Source: Nocardia nova SH22a
GTDB taxonomy: Bacteria; Actinomycetota; Actinomycetes; Mycobacteriales; Mycobacteriaceae
NCBI RefSeq assembly: GCF_000523235.1
Contig: NZ_CP006850.1
Coordinates: 4,402,001-4,466,000, forward strand
DNA: 64,000 nucleotides
Direction of reading: 5' to 3'
Below, one piece after another: positions 41,712-50,280 of the stretch (position 1 is the first letter of the stretch; each line of letters opens with the position of its first letter). A program made the position numbers and the translations under genes. The notes beneath the pieces are model-generated. The model was not told the origin of the DNA and did not search any database. It saw only the letters and a list, made by a program, of their open reading frames with translations.

Positions 41712-42023
41712 ATGCACAAGCTGCTGGTGATGTATCCCGAGCCCGCCGATCCCGACCATTTCCGCGACTACTACGTGAACAACCACCTCCCGCTGGTCGC
41801 GGGCATGCCCGGCCTGCTCGCATACCGCTACAGCTTCGAGGTGGCGGCGGCGCCGGGACAGACGCCGTACTTCGCGATCTTCGAGGCCGATTTCGCCGAC
41901 GCCGCGGCAATGGCCGCGTCGAGAGAGTCGCCGCACGGCCGGCAGGTGTCCGCCGATGTCGCCAACTACGCCACCGGCGGTGTGGTCATCATGGATTACC
42001 AGGTGCAGAACGGAACCTTCTGA
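41712..42023 (+). CDS. EthD family protein
   Basis: A 103-residue protein of the EthD/dimeric alpha-beta-barrel family: LLVMYPEPADPDHFRDYYVNNHLPLVAGMPGLLAYRYSF carries the family's FxxYYxxxHxPL motif, followed by PYFAIFEADF and VIMDYQVQNG. EthD was first seen in an ethyl-tert-butyl-ether degradation cluster; members are small dimeric proteins of uncertain activity, often paired with an HxlR, TetR or oxidoreductase gene. GGAGG precedes the ATG at a good distance. It diverges from the HxlR gene and is probably controlled by it. Confidence 0.85.
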   Translation: MHKLLVMYPEPADPDHFRDYYVNNHLPLVAGMPGLLAYRYSFEVAAAPGQTPYFAIFEADFADAAAMAASRESPHGRQVSADVANYATGGVVIMDYQVQNGTF

Positions 42024-42097
42024 ATCCGGCCCCGGGTCACGCGTTCCCGACCGTATGACGCCACCTACCGGCGACTCCCGCCGCATACGGTGTGTTC

Positions 42098-42570
42098 GTG
42101 TTCAACCATGAACCCCGGGTTACGACTGTCCCTTCTGTTTCCTGCTGGCGGGAGGTGAGACCCCGCTCGACAGTCCCCGCGACGTCGTCCTGCGCACCGA
42201 GCTCGCGACGGCGTTCACCGCGGCCCGGTGGTGGCCGGGCAATCTCGGGCATGTGCTGGTGATCGCGAACGACCATTACGAGAACATCTACGACCTGCCG
42301 CCCCGATATGGGCACGCGGTTCACGATGTCGTTCGTGAGATCGCGGTCGCGATGCGCGCGGCCTACGGATGCGACGGGGTGTCGACCCGGCAGCACAACG
42401 AACCCGCGGGCAATCAGGATGTCTGGCATTACCACGTGCACGTATTCCCTCGGTACCACGACGACGAGCTGTATCGGTCGAATCCGTTGCCCGGCTTCGC
42501 TTCCGGCGCACAGCGCTGGGTCTACACCGATCGGCTGCGAGAGCAGCTCGGCGGTCCACTGGTCGGTTGA
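42098..42570 (+). pseudogene. HIT family nucleotide hydrolase gene interrupted by a one-base frameshift
   Basis: The C-terminal 105 residues read normally from GTG at 42253 and contain the HIT triad as HYHVHVFPR, with QHNEPAGNQDVWHYH before it. Upstream, GTG at 42098 begins VFNHEP, a family-typical start, but its frame turns into nonsense, while GYDCPFCFLLAGGE and the rest of the N-terminal domain are in the next frame. The switch is at the run CCCC (42113-42116): one more C would restore a single 158-residue HIT protein with the CxxC zinc pair of the group. HIT proteins cleave nucleotide conjugates. Either a real inactivation or a homopolymer error in the assembly. Confidence 0.75.
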
Positions 42571-42662
42571 ACCCGGTAATCGGGATGCACGGGCCGGGCC
42601 TGGCGTTCTATCGTGGCGGCTCGGGCGCGAGTGGTCGCGGTGATCGGTACGGGGGTGGGTAG

Positions 42663-43340
42663 GTGGAGAATTTGCTGTTGGAGGGGATTGTCGGGTCGCA
42701 GGCGTACGGGCTGGCGACGTCGGACAGTGATACCGACTATGCCGGGATCTATGTGGAGCCCACCCGCAGATTGCTCGGTCTGCATCCGCCCACGCGGCGC
42801 AGCCGGACCGGCCGGGGCGAGGCCGATGCCATCTATCACGAGGTCGGTAAGGCGATGGGGTTGATGTTGTCGTGCAATCCGACCGCCTATGAGTTGCTGT
42901 GGCTGGACGACTACTCCGCGATCACCGTCCTCGGGCGCGAATTGGTCGAATTGCGTGGATGTTTCGCGTCCGCGCAGCGGGTGCGGCGTGCGTATTTCGG
43001 CTATGCGGTCGCGCAGGCGGGCGATCTCGAGCGTGCCCCGCATCCGTCGGCTGCGCGGCGGGCGAAGCAGGCACGGCACGCCATGCGGTTGCTGTGGCAG
43101 GGATATCGGCTCTACACCACCGGATTCCTGCCGATCCGGCTGCCGGACCCGCAGCGCTTCCACGACTTCGGTGCCCTGGCCGCGGCCGAGGGCGCCGACC
43201 CCGTGCGGGAGTTGCTGGCCGAGTACGAGACGGCCTTCGATTCCGCGACCCCGGCGTTGCCGGAGGAACCGGACGAGCAGCCGATCGATGATCTGCTGCA
43301 ACGCATCCGGCAGGCATATCTGGATCGGAAGGCGTCATGA
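42663..43340 (+). CDS. DNA polymerase beta-superfamily nucleotidyltransferase, RlaP-like
   Basis: A 225-residue nucleotidyltransferase. The active-site block GSQAYGLATSDSDTDYAGIYV at about residues 11-31 matches the GS-x-(n)-SDxD pattern of the minimal nucleotidyltransferase fold, and the helical remainder (LMLSCNPTAYELLWLDDYSA, ARRAKQARHAMRLLWQGYRLY) resembles the RlaP/YcgL-like family found in RNA-repair contexts and phages. Start is GTG at 42663 after a G-rich ribosome site. It overlaps the metallophosphoesterase gene by four bases. The chemistry is expected to be NMP transfer to RNA or protein, but the target is unknown. Confidence 0.8.
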   Translation: MENLLLEGIVGSQAYGLATSDSDTDYAGIYVEPTRRLLGLHPPTRRSRTGRGEADAIYHEVGKAMGLMLSCNPTAYELLWLDDYSAITVLGRELVELRGCFASAQRVRRAYFGYAVAQAGDLERAPHPSAARRAKQARHAMRLLWQGYRLYTTGFLPIRLPDPQRFHDFGALAAAEGADPVRELLAEYETAFDSATPALPEEPDEQPIDDLLQRIRQAYLDRKAS

Positions 43341-43948
43341 GCGACGTGTGGTTCCTGTCCGACCCGCACATCGGTCACCGGCTGGTGTCGGGGCTGCGCG
43401 GGTTCGACACCACCGCGCGGCACGATGCCGCGCTCGCCGCGCGCTGGGACGAGCGTGTCCGCACCGAGGACGAGGTGTGGGTGCTCGGCGACATCTCCGT
43501 GGGCGGTAAGCGGGCGCAGCTCGCGGCCCTGGAATGGATCGCGGCCCGGCCTGGAGTGAAACATCTGGTCGCGGGCAATCACGACGGGTGCCATCCGATG
43601 CGCAGTGAGGCCCACCGGTGGCAGCGGATCTATCTGGAATCGTTCGCCTCGGTGCAGCAGTCGGCGATCCGGAAGGTCGACGGCCACCGGATCCTGCTGT
43701 CGCACTTCCCGTTTCAGGGCGACGACGAGGGTGATCACACCGCGGAGAACCGATTCGAGGAGTGGCGGCTGCCCGCGACCGGCGACAATGCCGGACGCTG
43801 GCTACTGCACGGCCACACCCACAGTCCGGTGCGGGTGCGCGGGCACAGCATCCACGTCGGACTGGACGCGCACGAGCTGGCCCCGGTGCCGCTGGACTGG
43901 ATCCGGCAGGTGATCGCGGACCGAACCGACATACTGAATCGAGGATGA
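43337..43948 (+). CDS. calcineurin-like metallophosphoesterase
   Basis: A 203-residue metallophosphoesterase with a full set of motifs: DPHIGH (metal-binding Asp/His), VLGDIS, the GNHD box at about residue 79, SHFPFQGD, and GHTH at about 157. It is a soluble phosphodiesterase or phosphatase of the small bacterial type. Its start overlaps the nucleotidyltransferase stop and its stop overlaps the Imm49-like start, so the three are one translationally coupled unit. With the nucleotidyltransferase it could remove or edit phosphate ends of nucleic acids, but no substrate is shown. Confidence 0.88.
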   Translation: MSDVWFLSDPHIGHRLVSGLRGFDTTARHDAALAARWDERVRTEDEVWVLGDISVGGKRAQLAALEWIAARPGVKHLVAGNHDGCHPMRSEAHRWQRIYLESFASVQQSAIRKVDGHRILLSHFPFQGDDEGDHTAENRFEEWRLPATGDNAGRWLLHGHTHSPVRVRGHSIHVGLDAHELAPVPLDWIRQVIADRTDILNRG

Positions 43949-44790
43949 TGTCCACCGCCAGCGAGTATTTCGCCGATGTCCGTGCCGCCTGGCGGCGGAT
44001 CGAGGAATTGTCGCCGCGGGTGCGCGGCCTCGTCGAATCCGTCGCCGCCGACAGCACCACCCTGCCTGTCCTGTTCGAGCATCTGCTCACGATGTTGCGG
44101 TACCGCGCGGTCGTCGACGGTGCCGCGACCGATCCCGACACCTGGCAGGATCTGGATTTCGCCGCCGAGGCCGCGACGGGGATCTTCGGCCTGGCCGCCG
44201 CCGAGGCGGGAACGATGACCGACACCAGGGTCGGCTGGCTCGACGGACTTCCCGCGACCGGCCCCACCGCCTACGCGACCGGGCGGACCTGGCTGACGGC
44301 GGCGTGGCTGGCGATCGCGCTGCGCGACGCCGCGATGATCGACAAGCTCGTGGCCGTTCCGGTGGCGGCCATGCGCGACGCCGACAGCGACTACGACGCG
44401 TACCTGTACCCGTGGGTGGAGACGTTGCAGGCGTTCCTGGGCCACCGCGAGGTCCCGCCCGAGTTGTTCCTGGCGGTGATGGACGGCACCGATCCCGATC
44501 TGGCGCGCCACACGTCCGCAGAGTTCATGATGCGGGTGATCTATCCACCGATTCGCATGTTCTACTACATTCTCCGTCGCGACGAGGAGAAGTTCGCGAC
44601 CGCGTTGTCCGACGCTGTCGACCGCCATCACCTCCAGTGGGCGACAGCCGATTTCGATACCGACCCGGAGGGCCTGCTGGCATCGGCACCGCTGGCGATG
44701 GTGATCCTGGCACGATCGGTCGGCATGTCGGCCGAGGTCCGGTCGCCGTATCTGCCCGCCGGGTTCCTGCGCGGGCAGCGCGTGTCCTGA
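43945..44790 (+). CDS. Imm49-like helical protein
   Basis: A 281-residue alpha-helical protein without signal or membrane segments. The end SAPLAMVILARSVGMSAEVRSPYLPAGFL strongly resembles the Imm49 immunity-protein C-terminus (a LACLAYDRG-like segment followed by SDYLP). The middle is helical: GRTWLTAAWLAIALRDAAMIDKL and FYYILRRDEEKFATALSDAVDRHHLQ. Imm49 proteins occur in polymorphic-toxin loci, yet no toxin is visible here. It starts at ATG 43945, overlapping the metallophosphoesterase stop as ATGA; ATG 43948 is an alternative. It may instead act as a structural partner of the two enzymes upstream. Confidence 0.65.
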   Translation: MMSTASEYFADVRAAWRRIEELSPRVRGLVESVAADSTTLPVLFEHLLTMLRYRAVVDGAATDPDTWQDLDFAAEAATGIFGLAAAEAGTMTDTRVGWLDGLPATGPTAYATGRTWLTAAWLAIALRDAAMIDKLVAVPVAAMRDADSDYDAYLYPWVETLQAFLGHREVPPELFLAVMDGTDPDLARHTSAEFMMRVIYPPIRMFYYILRRDEEKFATALSDAVDRHHLQWATADFDTDPEGLLASAPLAMVILARSVGMSAEVRSPYLPAGFLRGQRVS

Positions 44791-44942
44791 CCGGTGACGG
44801 CGCGGGCTCCCCCGCAATATCTGGACACTCGCCCAATTGCGCGTCAGAATGACACGGCCGCGTCCGGCCCCGTCCACGCGCGGGCCGGACTAGCGTGGCG
44901 GGGACCGAATGCCGACCACGTCACCAGATGCCGAGGAGTTCG

Positions 44943-46277
44943 ATGCGCAACGTCAGCCGCCGCCGGGTTTTCGGACTGTTCGCCGCCGGGACCGCCGCGG
45001 CCCTGGCCGGTCCCGCCGCACTCGCCGCCGCCCGGCCCGCGCCGCCGGCCACCGTCGCGCCACTCGGCGGTGACTTCCTGTGGGGCGTGGCCAGCGCGGG
45101 GTTCCAGTGCGAAGGCCATGCGCCCGACAGCAATTGGATCCGCTATGTGGAGTCGCATCCCGATTACGATCCCTACGGCGACTCGGTCGACTTCTTCACC
45201 CGCTACGGATCCGATATCGGACTGGCCGCCGGACTCGGCGCCGGGGTGTACCGGATCAGCGTGGAATGGGCGCGGGTGCAGCCCCGGCCGGACGAGTGGG
45301 ACGAGGCCGGATTCGCCTTCTACGACGATGTCCTCGACACCATGGCCGCACACGGTATCCGCCCGATGCTGACGCTGGATCACTGGGTGTATCCGGGCTG
45401 GGCGGCCGAGCGCGGCGGCTGGGCGCATCCGGCGATGCTCGACGACTGGCTGGCCAACGCGCGGAAGGTGGTGCAGCGCTACGCTTCCCGCGATCCGTTG
45501 TGGGTGACGTTCAACGAGCCGGCGTTCTACATCGTCAACGAGACCAACAACGGCGGTTTGTCCCCGGCCGATATTCCGCTGATGCAGCAGCGCTTGATCC
45601 AGGCGCACAACACCGTCTACGACGACATCCATCGGGCGCAGCCCGGCGCGATGGTCACCAGCAATCTCGCCTATATCGTCGGTAGCGCCGAACCGGTGAT
45701 CAACGGACCCATGATCGACGCCATCGCCGCCAAACTCGACTATGTCGGCATCGACTACTACTACGGCCACACCCCCCAGGACCTGGCCCGCCTGTCCCCC
45801 GGCGACATCGAACAGTTGTGGAAGATGCCGTTGCAGCCCGAGGGCATCTACTATGCGCTGGAATACTATTCGCGCCGTTTCCCCGGCAAACCGCTGTATG
45901 TGGTGGAGAACGGCATGCCGACCGACAACGGCGCCCCGCGCGCGGACGGCTACACCCGCGGCGACGATCTGCGCGACACCGTGTACTGGATCCAGCGTGC
46001 CCGCACCGACGGGATCAACGTGATCGGCTACAACTACTGGTCGATCACCGACAACTACGAATGGGGCAGCTACACACCACGTTTCGGCATGTACACCGTC
46101 GATGTGCGCACCGATCCGGCGCTGACCCGCAAGCCCACCGACGCGGTGGACGCCTATCGCGCGATCACCCGCGACGGCGGGGTCGCGGCCGACTACCGGC
46201 CCACGCGGGGCCCGGTGAGCTGCTCACTGGTCGACGTTCCGGGAAGTTGCGCCGACCCGTTGACCGTGCCACGCTGA
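44943..46277 (+). CDS. Tat-exported glycoside hydrolase family 1 protein (beta-glucosidase-like)
   Basis: A 444-residue GH1 enzyme with a Tat signal (SRRRVFG at about residues 5-11, then a hydrophobic core ending ALAAA near 30). Catalytic residues are both present: acid/base Glu192 in TFNEP and nucleophile Glu322 in YVVENG, plus LDHWVYPGW and IGYNYWSITDNYEW around the glycone pocket. The C-terminus ends in PVSCSLVDVPGSC, a Cys pair that can form a disulfide outside the cell. The paralogue at 53715-55070 shares the full layout. GAGGAG is close upstream of the ATG. Retaining glycosidase activity on an envelope or extracellular glycoside is likely. Confidence 0.93.
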   Translation: MRNVSRRRVFGLFAAGTAAALAGPAALAAARPAPPATVAPLGGDFLWGVASAGFQCEGHAPDSNWIRYVESHPDYDPYGDSVDFFTRYGSDIGLAAGLGAGVYRISVEWARVQPRPDEWDEAGFAFYDDVLDTMAAHGIRPMLTLDHWVYPGWAAERGGWAHPAMLDDWLANARKVVQRYASRDPLWVTFNEPAFYIVNETNNGGLSPADIPLMQQRLIQAHNTVYDDIHRAQPGAMVTSNLAYIVGSAEPVINGPMIDAIAAKLDYVGIDYYYGHTPQDLARLSPGDIEQLWKMPLQPEGIYYALEYYSRRFPGKPLYVVENGMPTDNGAPRADGYTRGDDLRDTVYWIQRARTDGINVIGYNYWSITDNYEWGSYTPRFGMYTVDVRTDPALTRKPTDAVDAYRAITRDGGVAADYRPTRGPVSCSLVDVPGSCADPLTVPR

Positions 46278-46379
46278 GCCCGACGGGCGGGCGCCGCGCG
46301 GGGCGGCTAGTTTCGGAAGGCGAACGATCCCCTCGATTCCGGAGTGGGATCGACGTCAGAGCCTGATGGAGGACAACCC

Positions 46380-48074
46380 GTGCGCATCCTGCTGGTCGCC
46401 AGCGCGTTCAACAGTCTCACCCAGCGAGTGCATGCCGAATTGCGGGAGGCCGGTCACGAGATCGGCGTCGAGCTGGCGCTCGGTGACGATCTGCTGCGCG
46501 CCCGGGTGGCCCGTTTCCGGCCGGATCTGATCCTGGCCCCGATGCTGACGACCGCGATTCCCGAGGACGTGTGGACCGAGTACCCGGTGTTCATCGTGCA
46601 TCCGGGCCCGATGGGTGATCGCGGCCCGTCCTCACTGGACTGGGCGATCACCGAGGGCGCGACCCGCTGGGGTGTGACGGTGCTGCAGGCGGTCGCGGAG
46701 ATGGACGCGGGCCCGATCTGGGCGTCGGTGAATTTCGATGTGGCGCCGTGCGGTAAGAGTGAGCTGTACCGCAACGAGGTCTCCGATGCGGCGGTCGCGG
46801 CGGTGCTGAGTGCGGTGCGCCGGTTCGGATCCGGTGACTACGAGCCCGAACCGCTGGACTACGACCGTCCCGATGTGACCGGGAAGCTGCGTCCGTTCCT
46901 GACCCAGCAGGTTCGCCGCATCGACTGGTCGACCGCCGACACCCGCTCCGTGTTGCGCGCACTGCGTGCCGCCGATTCCCAGCCGGGCATTCTCGACACC
47001 TTGTTCGGGCGTGAATTCTTCGTGCACGGCGGTCATTTCGAGGATCGGCTGCGCGGGGAGCCCGGCGCGATCGTCGCCACTCGTGACGGTGCGGTGTGCC
47101 GTGCGACCGTCGACGGCGCGGTGTGGTTGCCGCAGCTGCGCCCGCGGCGGACGCCCGGTGGACCGGCGACGTTCAAGATGCCCGCCACCGACGCGCTCGG
47201 CGCCGATCTGCCCGCCGGAATTCCCGAGGTCGCGGTGTCACCGGCGGAGGCCGCCGAACGCGACACCTGGTCGGAGCTGCGCTACCGCGAGGAGGCGGGG
47301 GTCGGCTATCTCGAATTCGCCTTCGCCGGTGGCGCGATGGACACCCGGCAGTGCCGCCGGCTGCTGGCCGCCTATCGCGACGCGTGCGCGCGGCCGGTGG
47401 ATGTGCTGGTGCTGGGTCCGCAGCGCGATTTCTTCTCCAACGGCATCCATCTCAACGTCATCGAGGCGGCCGCGGATCCGGGCGAGGAATCCTGGCTCAA
47501 CATCAATGCCATGAACGATCTGGTGGAGGCGATCCTGACCACCACCGACAAGCTGGTGATCGCGTCGATGGCCGGTAATGCCGCCGCCGGTGGGGTGATG
47601 CTGGCGCTGGCCGCCGATCAGGTGTGGTGCCGGGAGTCGGCGGTGCTCAATCCGCACTACCGGCTGATGGGCCTGCACGGTTCGGAGTACTGGACCTACA
47701 CGCTGCCGCGGCGGGTCGGCGCCGAGACGGCCGAGCAGCTGACCACTCGGACGCTGCCGGTCGGCGCGCGGGCCGCGGCGGCGGTGGGTCTGGTGGATCA
47801 GGTGTTCGCGGGATCGACCTCGCAGTATCTGGCCCGGGTGTGCCGGGAGGCCGAGAAGCTGGCCGCCGCACCGGAACTGGCCAATCTGCTGCTGGCCAAG
47901 AAGCGCCGCCGCGAGGCCGACGAACAGCGTCGGCCGCTGGCGCGGTACCGGGCCGAGGAGCTGTCGCACATGCACCGCAACTTCTTCTCCCCCGGTGAGT
48001 CCTATCCGCGGCTGCGGCAGGAGTTCGTGGCGGGGGTCAAGCCGCTGGCGACACCGGCGTATCTGCTGGGCTGA
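46380..48074 (+). CDS. hoxX: HoxX: formyl transfer/CO-forming hydrogenase maturation enzyme homologue
   Basis: A 564-residue two-domain protein. Residues 1 to about 270 are a formyltransferase-like domain (VRILLVASAFNSLTQRVHAELREAGHEI, FIVHPGPMGDRGPSSLDWAI, TVLQAVAEMDAGPIWA), and about 300-510 a crotonase-like domain (RYREEAGVGYLEFAFAGGAMDT, GPQRDFFSNGIHLNVIEAA, ASMAGNAAAGGVMLALAADQVWC). This arrangement is that of HoxX, which makes CO from formyl-tetrahydrofolate through formyl-CoA for the active site of O2-tolerant NiFe hydrogenases. No hydrogenase or hyp gene is in the window. Start is GTG at 46380 because GGAGG lies seven bases upstream. Confidence 0.85.
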   Translation: MRILLVASAFNSLTQRVHAELREAGHEIGVELALGDDLLRARVARFRPDLILAPMLTTAIPEDVWTEYPVFIVHPGPMGDRGPSSLDWAITEGATRWGVTVLQAVAEMDAGPIWASVNFDVAPCGKSELYRNEVSDAAVAAVLSAVRRFGSGDYEPEPLDYDRPDVTGKLRPFLTQQVRRIDWSTADTRSVLRALRAADSQPGILDTLFGREFFVHGGHFEDRLRGEPGAIVATRDGAVCRATVDGAVWLPQLRPRRTPGGPATFKMPATDALGADLPAGIPEVAVSPAEAAERDTWSELRYREEAGVGYLEFAFAGGAMDTRQCRRLLAAYRDACARPVDVLVLGPQRDFFSNGIHLNVIEAAADPGEESWLNINAMNDLVEAILTTTDKLVIASMAGNAAAGGVMLALAADQVWCRESAVLNPHYRLMGLHGSEYWTYTLPRRVGAETAEQLTTRTLPVGARAAAAVGLVDQVFAGSTSQYLARVCREAEKLAAAPELANLLLAKKRRREADEQRRPLARYRAEELSHMHRNFFSPGESYPRLRQEFVAGVKPLATPAYLLG

Positions 48075-48082
48075 GCCGAGTC

Positions 48083-48121
48083 CGTCCGGTCGCGGTACGT
48101 GCGCTGCCGCGGCCGGACGGT
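48083..48121. terminator. strong bidirectional hairpin between hoxX and the EthA-like gene
   Basis: Outer stem of eight perfect pairs (ccgtccgg / ccggacgg), one G-T wobble, and an inner stem of five (cgcgg / ccgcg) enclosing an 11-base loop. It lies nine bases after the hoxX stop and before the convergent monooxygenase stop at 48136. No T-tract. Confidence 0.8.
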
Positions 48122-48135
48122 CCGCCGGATTCCGC

Positions 48136-49635
48136 TCAGGCGGACCGGGATTCGGCGACCGGGCGAGCGGCCGCCGATTTCTTTCCGAAGCGCAGGATGC
48201 CGTCCTCGATCGCGGCCTTGCGCAGCAGCGCGCGGTCGCGGTAGTAGTTGTTGATCACCTTCCAGGGGCCGCGGCGGCCCTGGCGTGGCATCACCGCGTC
48301 GCCGCGGGCGATGTAGCCGGAGGTCAGTGCTCCGCCCATCATCGATTCCGGCGCCTTGTCGGCGTCCTCGGCGACGGCGGTGAATGTCGAATACCCGTGG
48401 GCCTTCATGTGATTGAGCAGGCGGCAGAAGTATTCGGCGGCCAGATCGGCCTTCAGGGTCCAGGAGGCGTTGGTGTAGCCGATGATCATCATGGCGTTGG
48501 GCAGCCCGCTCATCAGCGCGCCCTTGTAGGCGACCAGGTCCCGGGTGGCCACGGGTGCGCCGTCGATCTCGAGCGCGGCGCCGCCGAGCATCTGGATGTT
48601 GAGCCCGGTGGCGCTGATGACGATGTCGGCGGGAAGTTCCGTGCCGGATTCGAGGCGGATGCCGGTTTCGGTGAACGCGGCGATGCGGTCGGTGACGATC
48701 GAGGCCCGGCCGCTGCGCAGGACCTTGAACAGGTCACCGTTGGGCACGATGCACAGCCGCTGATCCCACGGGTTGTAGCTCGGGCTGAAGTGGCGCATGT
48801 CGACATCGGGGCCGACGGCGACGCGCACGGCCTGCAGCAGCAGTTTGCGCGACAGGGCGGGGTTGCTGCGCGAGAGGGCGAAACTGGCGCGCTGCAGGGC
48901 GATATTGCGGGCACGGCCGGTCTTGTAGGCCAGCGCGGCGGGCAGTTTGGCCTTCTTCATGCCGACAGCGACCGGATCGTCGGCGGGCAGCGGGGCGATG
49001 TAGGTGGGTGAGCGCTGCAGCATGGTGACGTGCTCGGCGTCGGTGCTCATGGCCGGGACCAGGGTGATGGCGGTGGCGCCGCTGCCGATGACCACGACCC
49101 GCTTGCCGCGGTAGTCCAGATCCTCGGGCCAGTGCTGGGGGTGCACGATCTGCCCGCCGAAGTTCTCCTCACCGGGGAACTGCGGCCGGAAGCCCTGGTC
49201 GTAGTCGTAGTAGCCGGTGCAGCCGACCAGGAAGTTGCTGGTGTAGATCTCGGACTCGCCGGTGCGCTCGTCGACGGCGGTGGTGGTCCACAGCTGCTGT
49301 TCGCTCGACCAGCTCGCGCTCACGACCTTGCGGCCGAACCGGATGTGGCGGGTGACGCCGTATTCCTCGGCGGTCTCGGCGATGTAGTTGCGGATGTTCG
49401 GGCCGTCGGCGAGGACCTTGGTGCCGACCCAGGGGCGGAATCCGTAACCGAAGGTGAGCATGTCGGAGTCCGAGCGGATCCCCGGGTAGCGGAACAGATC
49501 CCAGGTGCCGCCGATCGCCTCGCGCCGTTCCAGGATCAGGTAGCTGCGTCCGGTGTTCTCCCGGCCCAGGTGACAGGCCATTCCGATTCCGGACAGTCCC
49601 GCACCGATGATCAATACGTCGACGTGCCGCGCCAT
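48136..49635 (-). CDS. EthA-like Baeyer-Villiger/flavin-containing monooxygenase
   Basis: A 499-residue flavoprotein. GAGLSGIGMACHLGRE (FAD motif), GGTWDLFRYPGIRSDSDM, the mid-protein HPQHWPEDLDYRGKRVVVIGSGATAITLVPAM (NADPH motif) and DIVISATGLNIQMLGG all match EthA of M. tuberculosis, including the FRYPGIRSDSDM run. EthA activates thioamide prodrugs such as ethionamide and oxidises ketones. Whether this is the orthologue or one of several paralogues cannot be told, as no EthR-type TetR gene lies beside it. The ATG at 49635 is the first codon of the conserved region (ARHVDVLIIGAG). Confidence 0.9.
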   Translation of the reverse strand: MARHVDVLIIGAGLSGIGMACHLGRENTGRSYLILERREAIGGTWDLFRYPGIRSDSDMLTFGYGFRPWVGTKVLADGPNIRNYIAETAEEYGVTRHIRFGRKVVSASWSSEQQLWTTTAVDERTGESEIYTSNFLVGCTGYYDYDQGFRPQFPGEENFGGQIVHPQHWPEDLDYRGKRVVVIGSGATAITLVPAMSTDAEHVTMLQRSPTYIAPLPADDPVAVGMKKAKLPAALAYKTGRARNIALQRASFALSRSNPALSRKLLLQAVRVAVGPDVDMRHFSPSYNPWDQRLCIVPNGDLFKVLRSGRASIVTDRIAAFTETGIRLESGTELPADIVISATGLNIQMLGGAALEIDGAPVATRDLVAYKGALMSGLPNAMMIIGYTNASWTLKADLAAEYFCRLLNHMKAHGYSTFTAVAEDADKAPESMMGGALTSGYIARGDAVMPRQGRRGPWKVINNYYRDRALLRKAAIEDGILRFGKKSAAARPVAESRSA

Positions 49636-49738
49636 TGAGGTATCCGTTTCGTCCGACTACAGAGCCCCGGACCTCACCGTCCGGATACCCGAAGGTTACG
49701 TGTTATTTCTGGTTACGTCTAGTAGCGCGGGTCGCGGG

Positions 49739-50011
49739 TCAGTGCATCGCAGCGCCCAGGATCTCTCCCGCTCCGGCGGTGGCCAGTCCCAGGAACAGCA
49801 CACCGAAGGCCACGGTCGACACCTTGGCGCGCGCCACGCCGCGCCGGGCGGCCACGCGAATCCAGCATCCGACCGCGATCAAGGTCGCCAGCAAATGCAG
49901 CCACACGAGCTGCCGGAGGACCACCGACGTCACCCCCGCGCCCGGCGGAGCCTGCGGCCCGACGTCCTCCCACTGGGCGGTGATCATTTGATGAGCAGCA
50001 TGAATGTCCAT
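49739..50011 (-). CDS. small two-span membrane protein
   Basis: A 90-residue protein of unknown function. A short polar start ([14 protein letters not shown]) is followed by hydrophobic helix 1 ([22 protein letters not shown]), a basic loop ([12 protein letters not shown]) and helix 2 ([22 protein letters not shown]). The layout is an N-out, positive-inside hairpin. The ATG at 50011 is favoured because upstream codons are Pro/Arg-rich and overlap the KAS control region. It is divergent from the KAS gene and 103 bases beyond the EthA-like start. I cannot name a family. Confidence 0.6.
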   Translation of the reverse strand: MDIHAAHQMITAQWEDVGPQAPPGAGVTSVVLRQLVWLHLLATLIAVGCWIRVAARRGVARAKVSTVAFGVLFLGLATAGAGEILGAAMH

Positions 50012-50280
50012 CTCGGGCACGCCCTTCCCTAGCCCGGTACCCGAGGTCCGGATGGTGCGGCGCGAACCTGCGGGTCTTACTACGGTACCTCTCAGAGCTA
50101 ATTCTCGGCATCCCCCGAGAGGCGTCGCAGCGACCGGTACGGCGGTTAGGCTGGCCGGGGCGCACCGGCCGCAGGGCAGGCGGGCCGGCATCCGAGGACG
50201 GCGAGGTCGTGGATGTTCCGGCGGTGCGGCCGTGGCATGCCTGGGGACATCGAGGACCGACAAGTGAGGATTCGACGAAC

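Noticed and set aside
42253-42570. A short HIT protein starting at GTG 42253
   Set aside because: The upstream bases encode the missing HIT N-terminal domain in the same frame as this GTG, so this is not the natural start.
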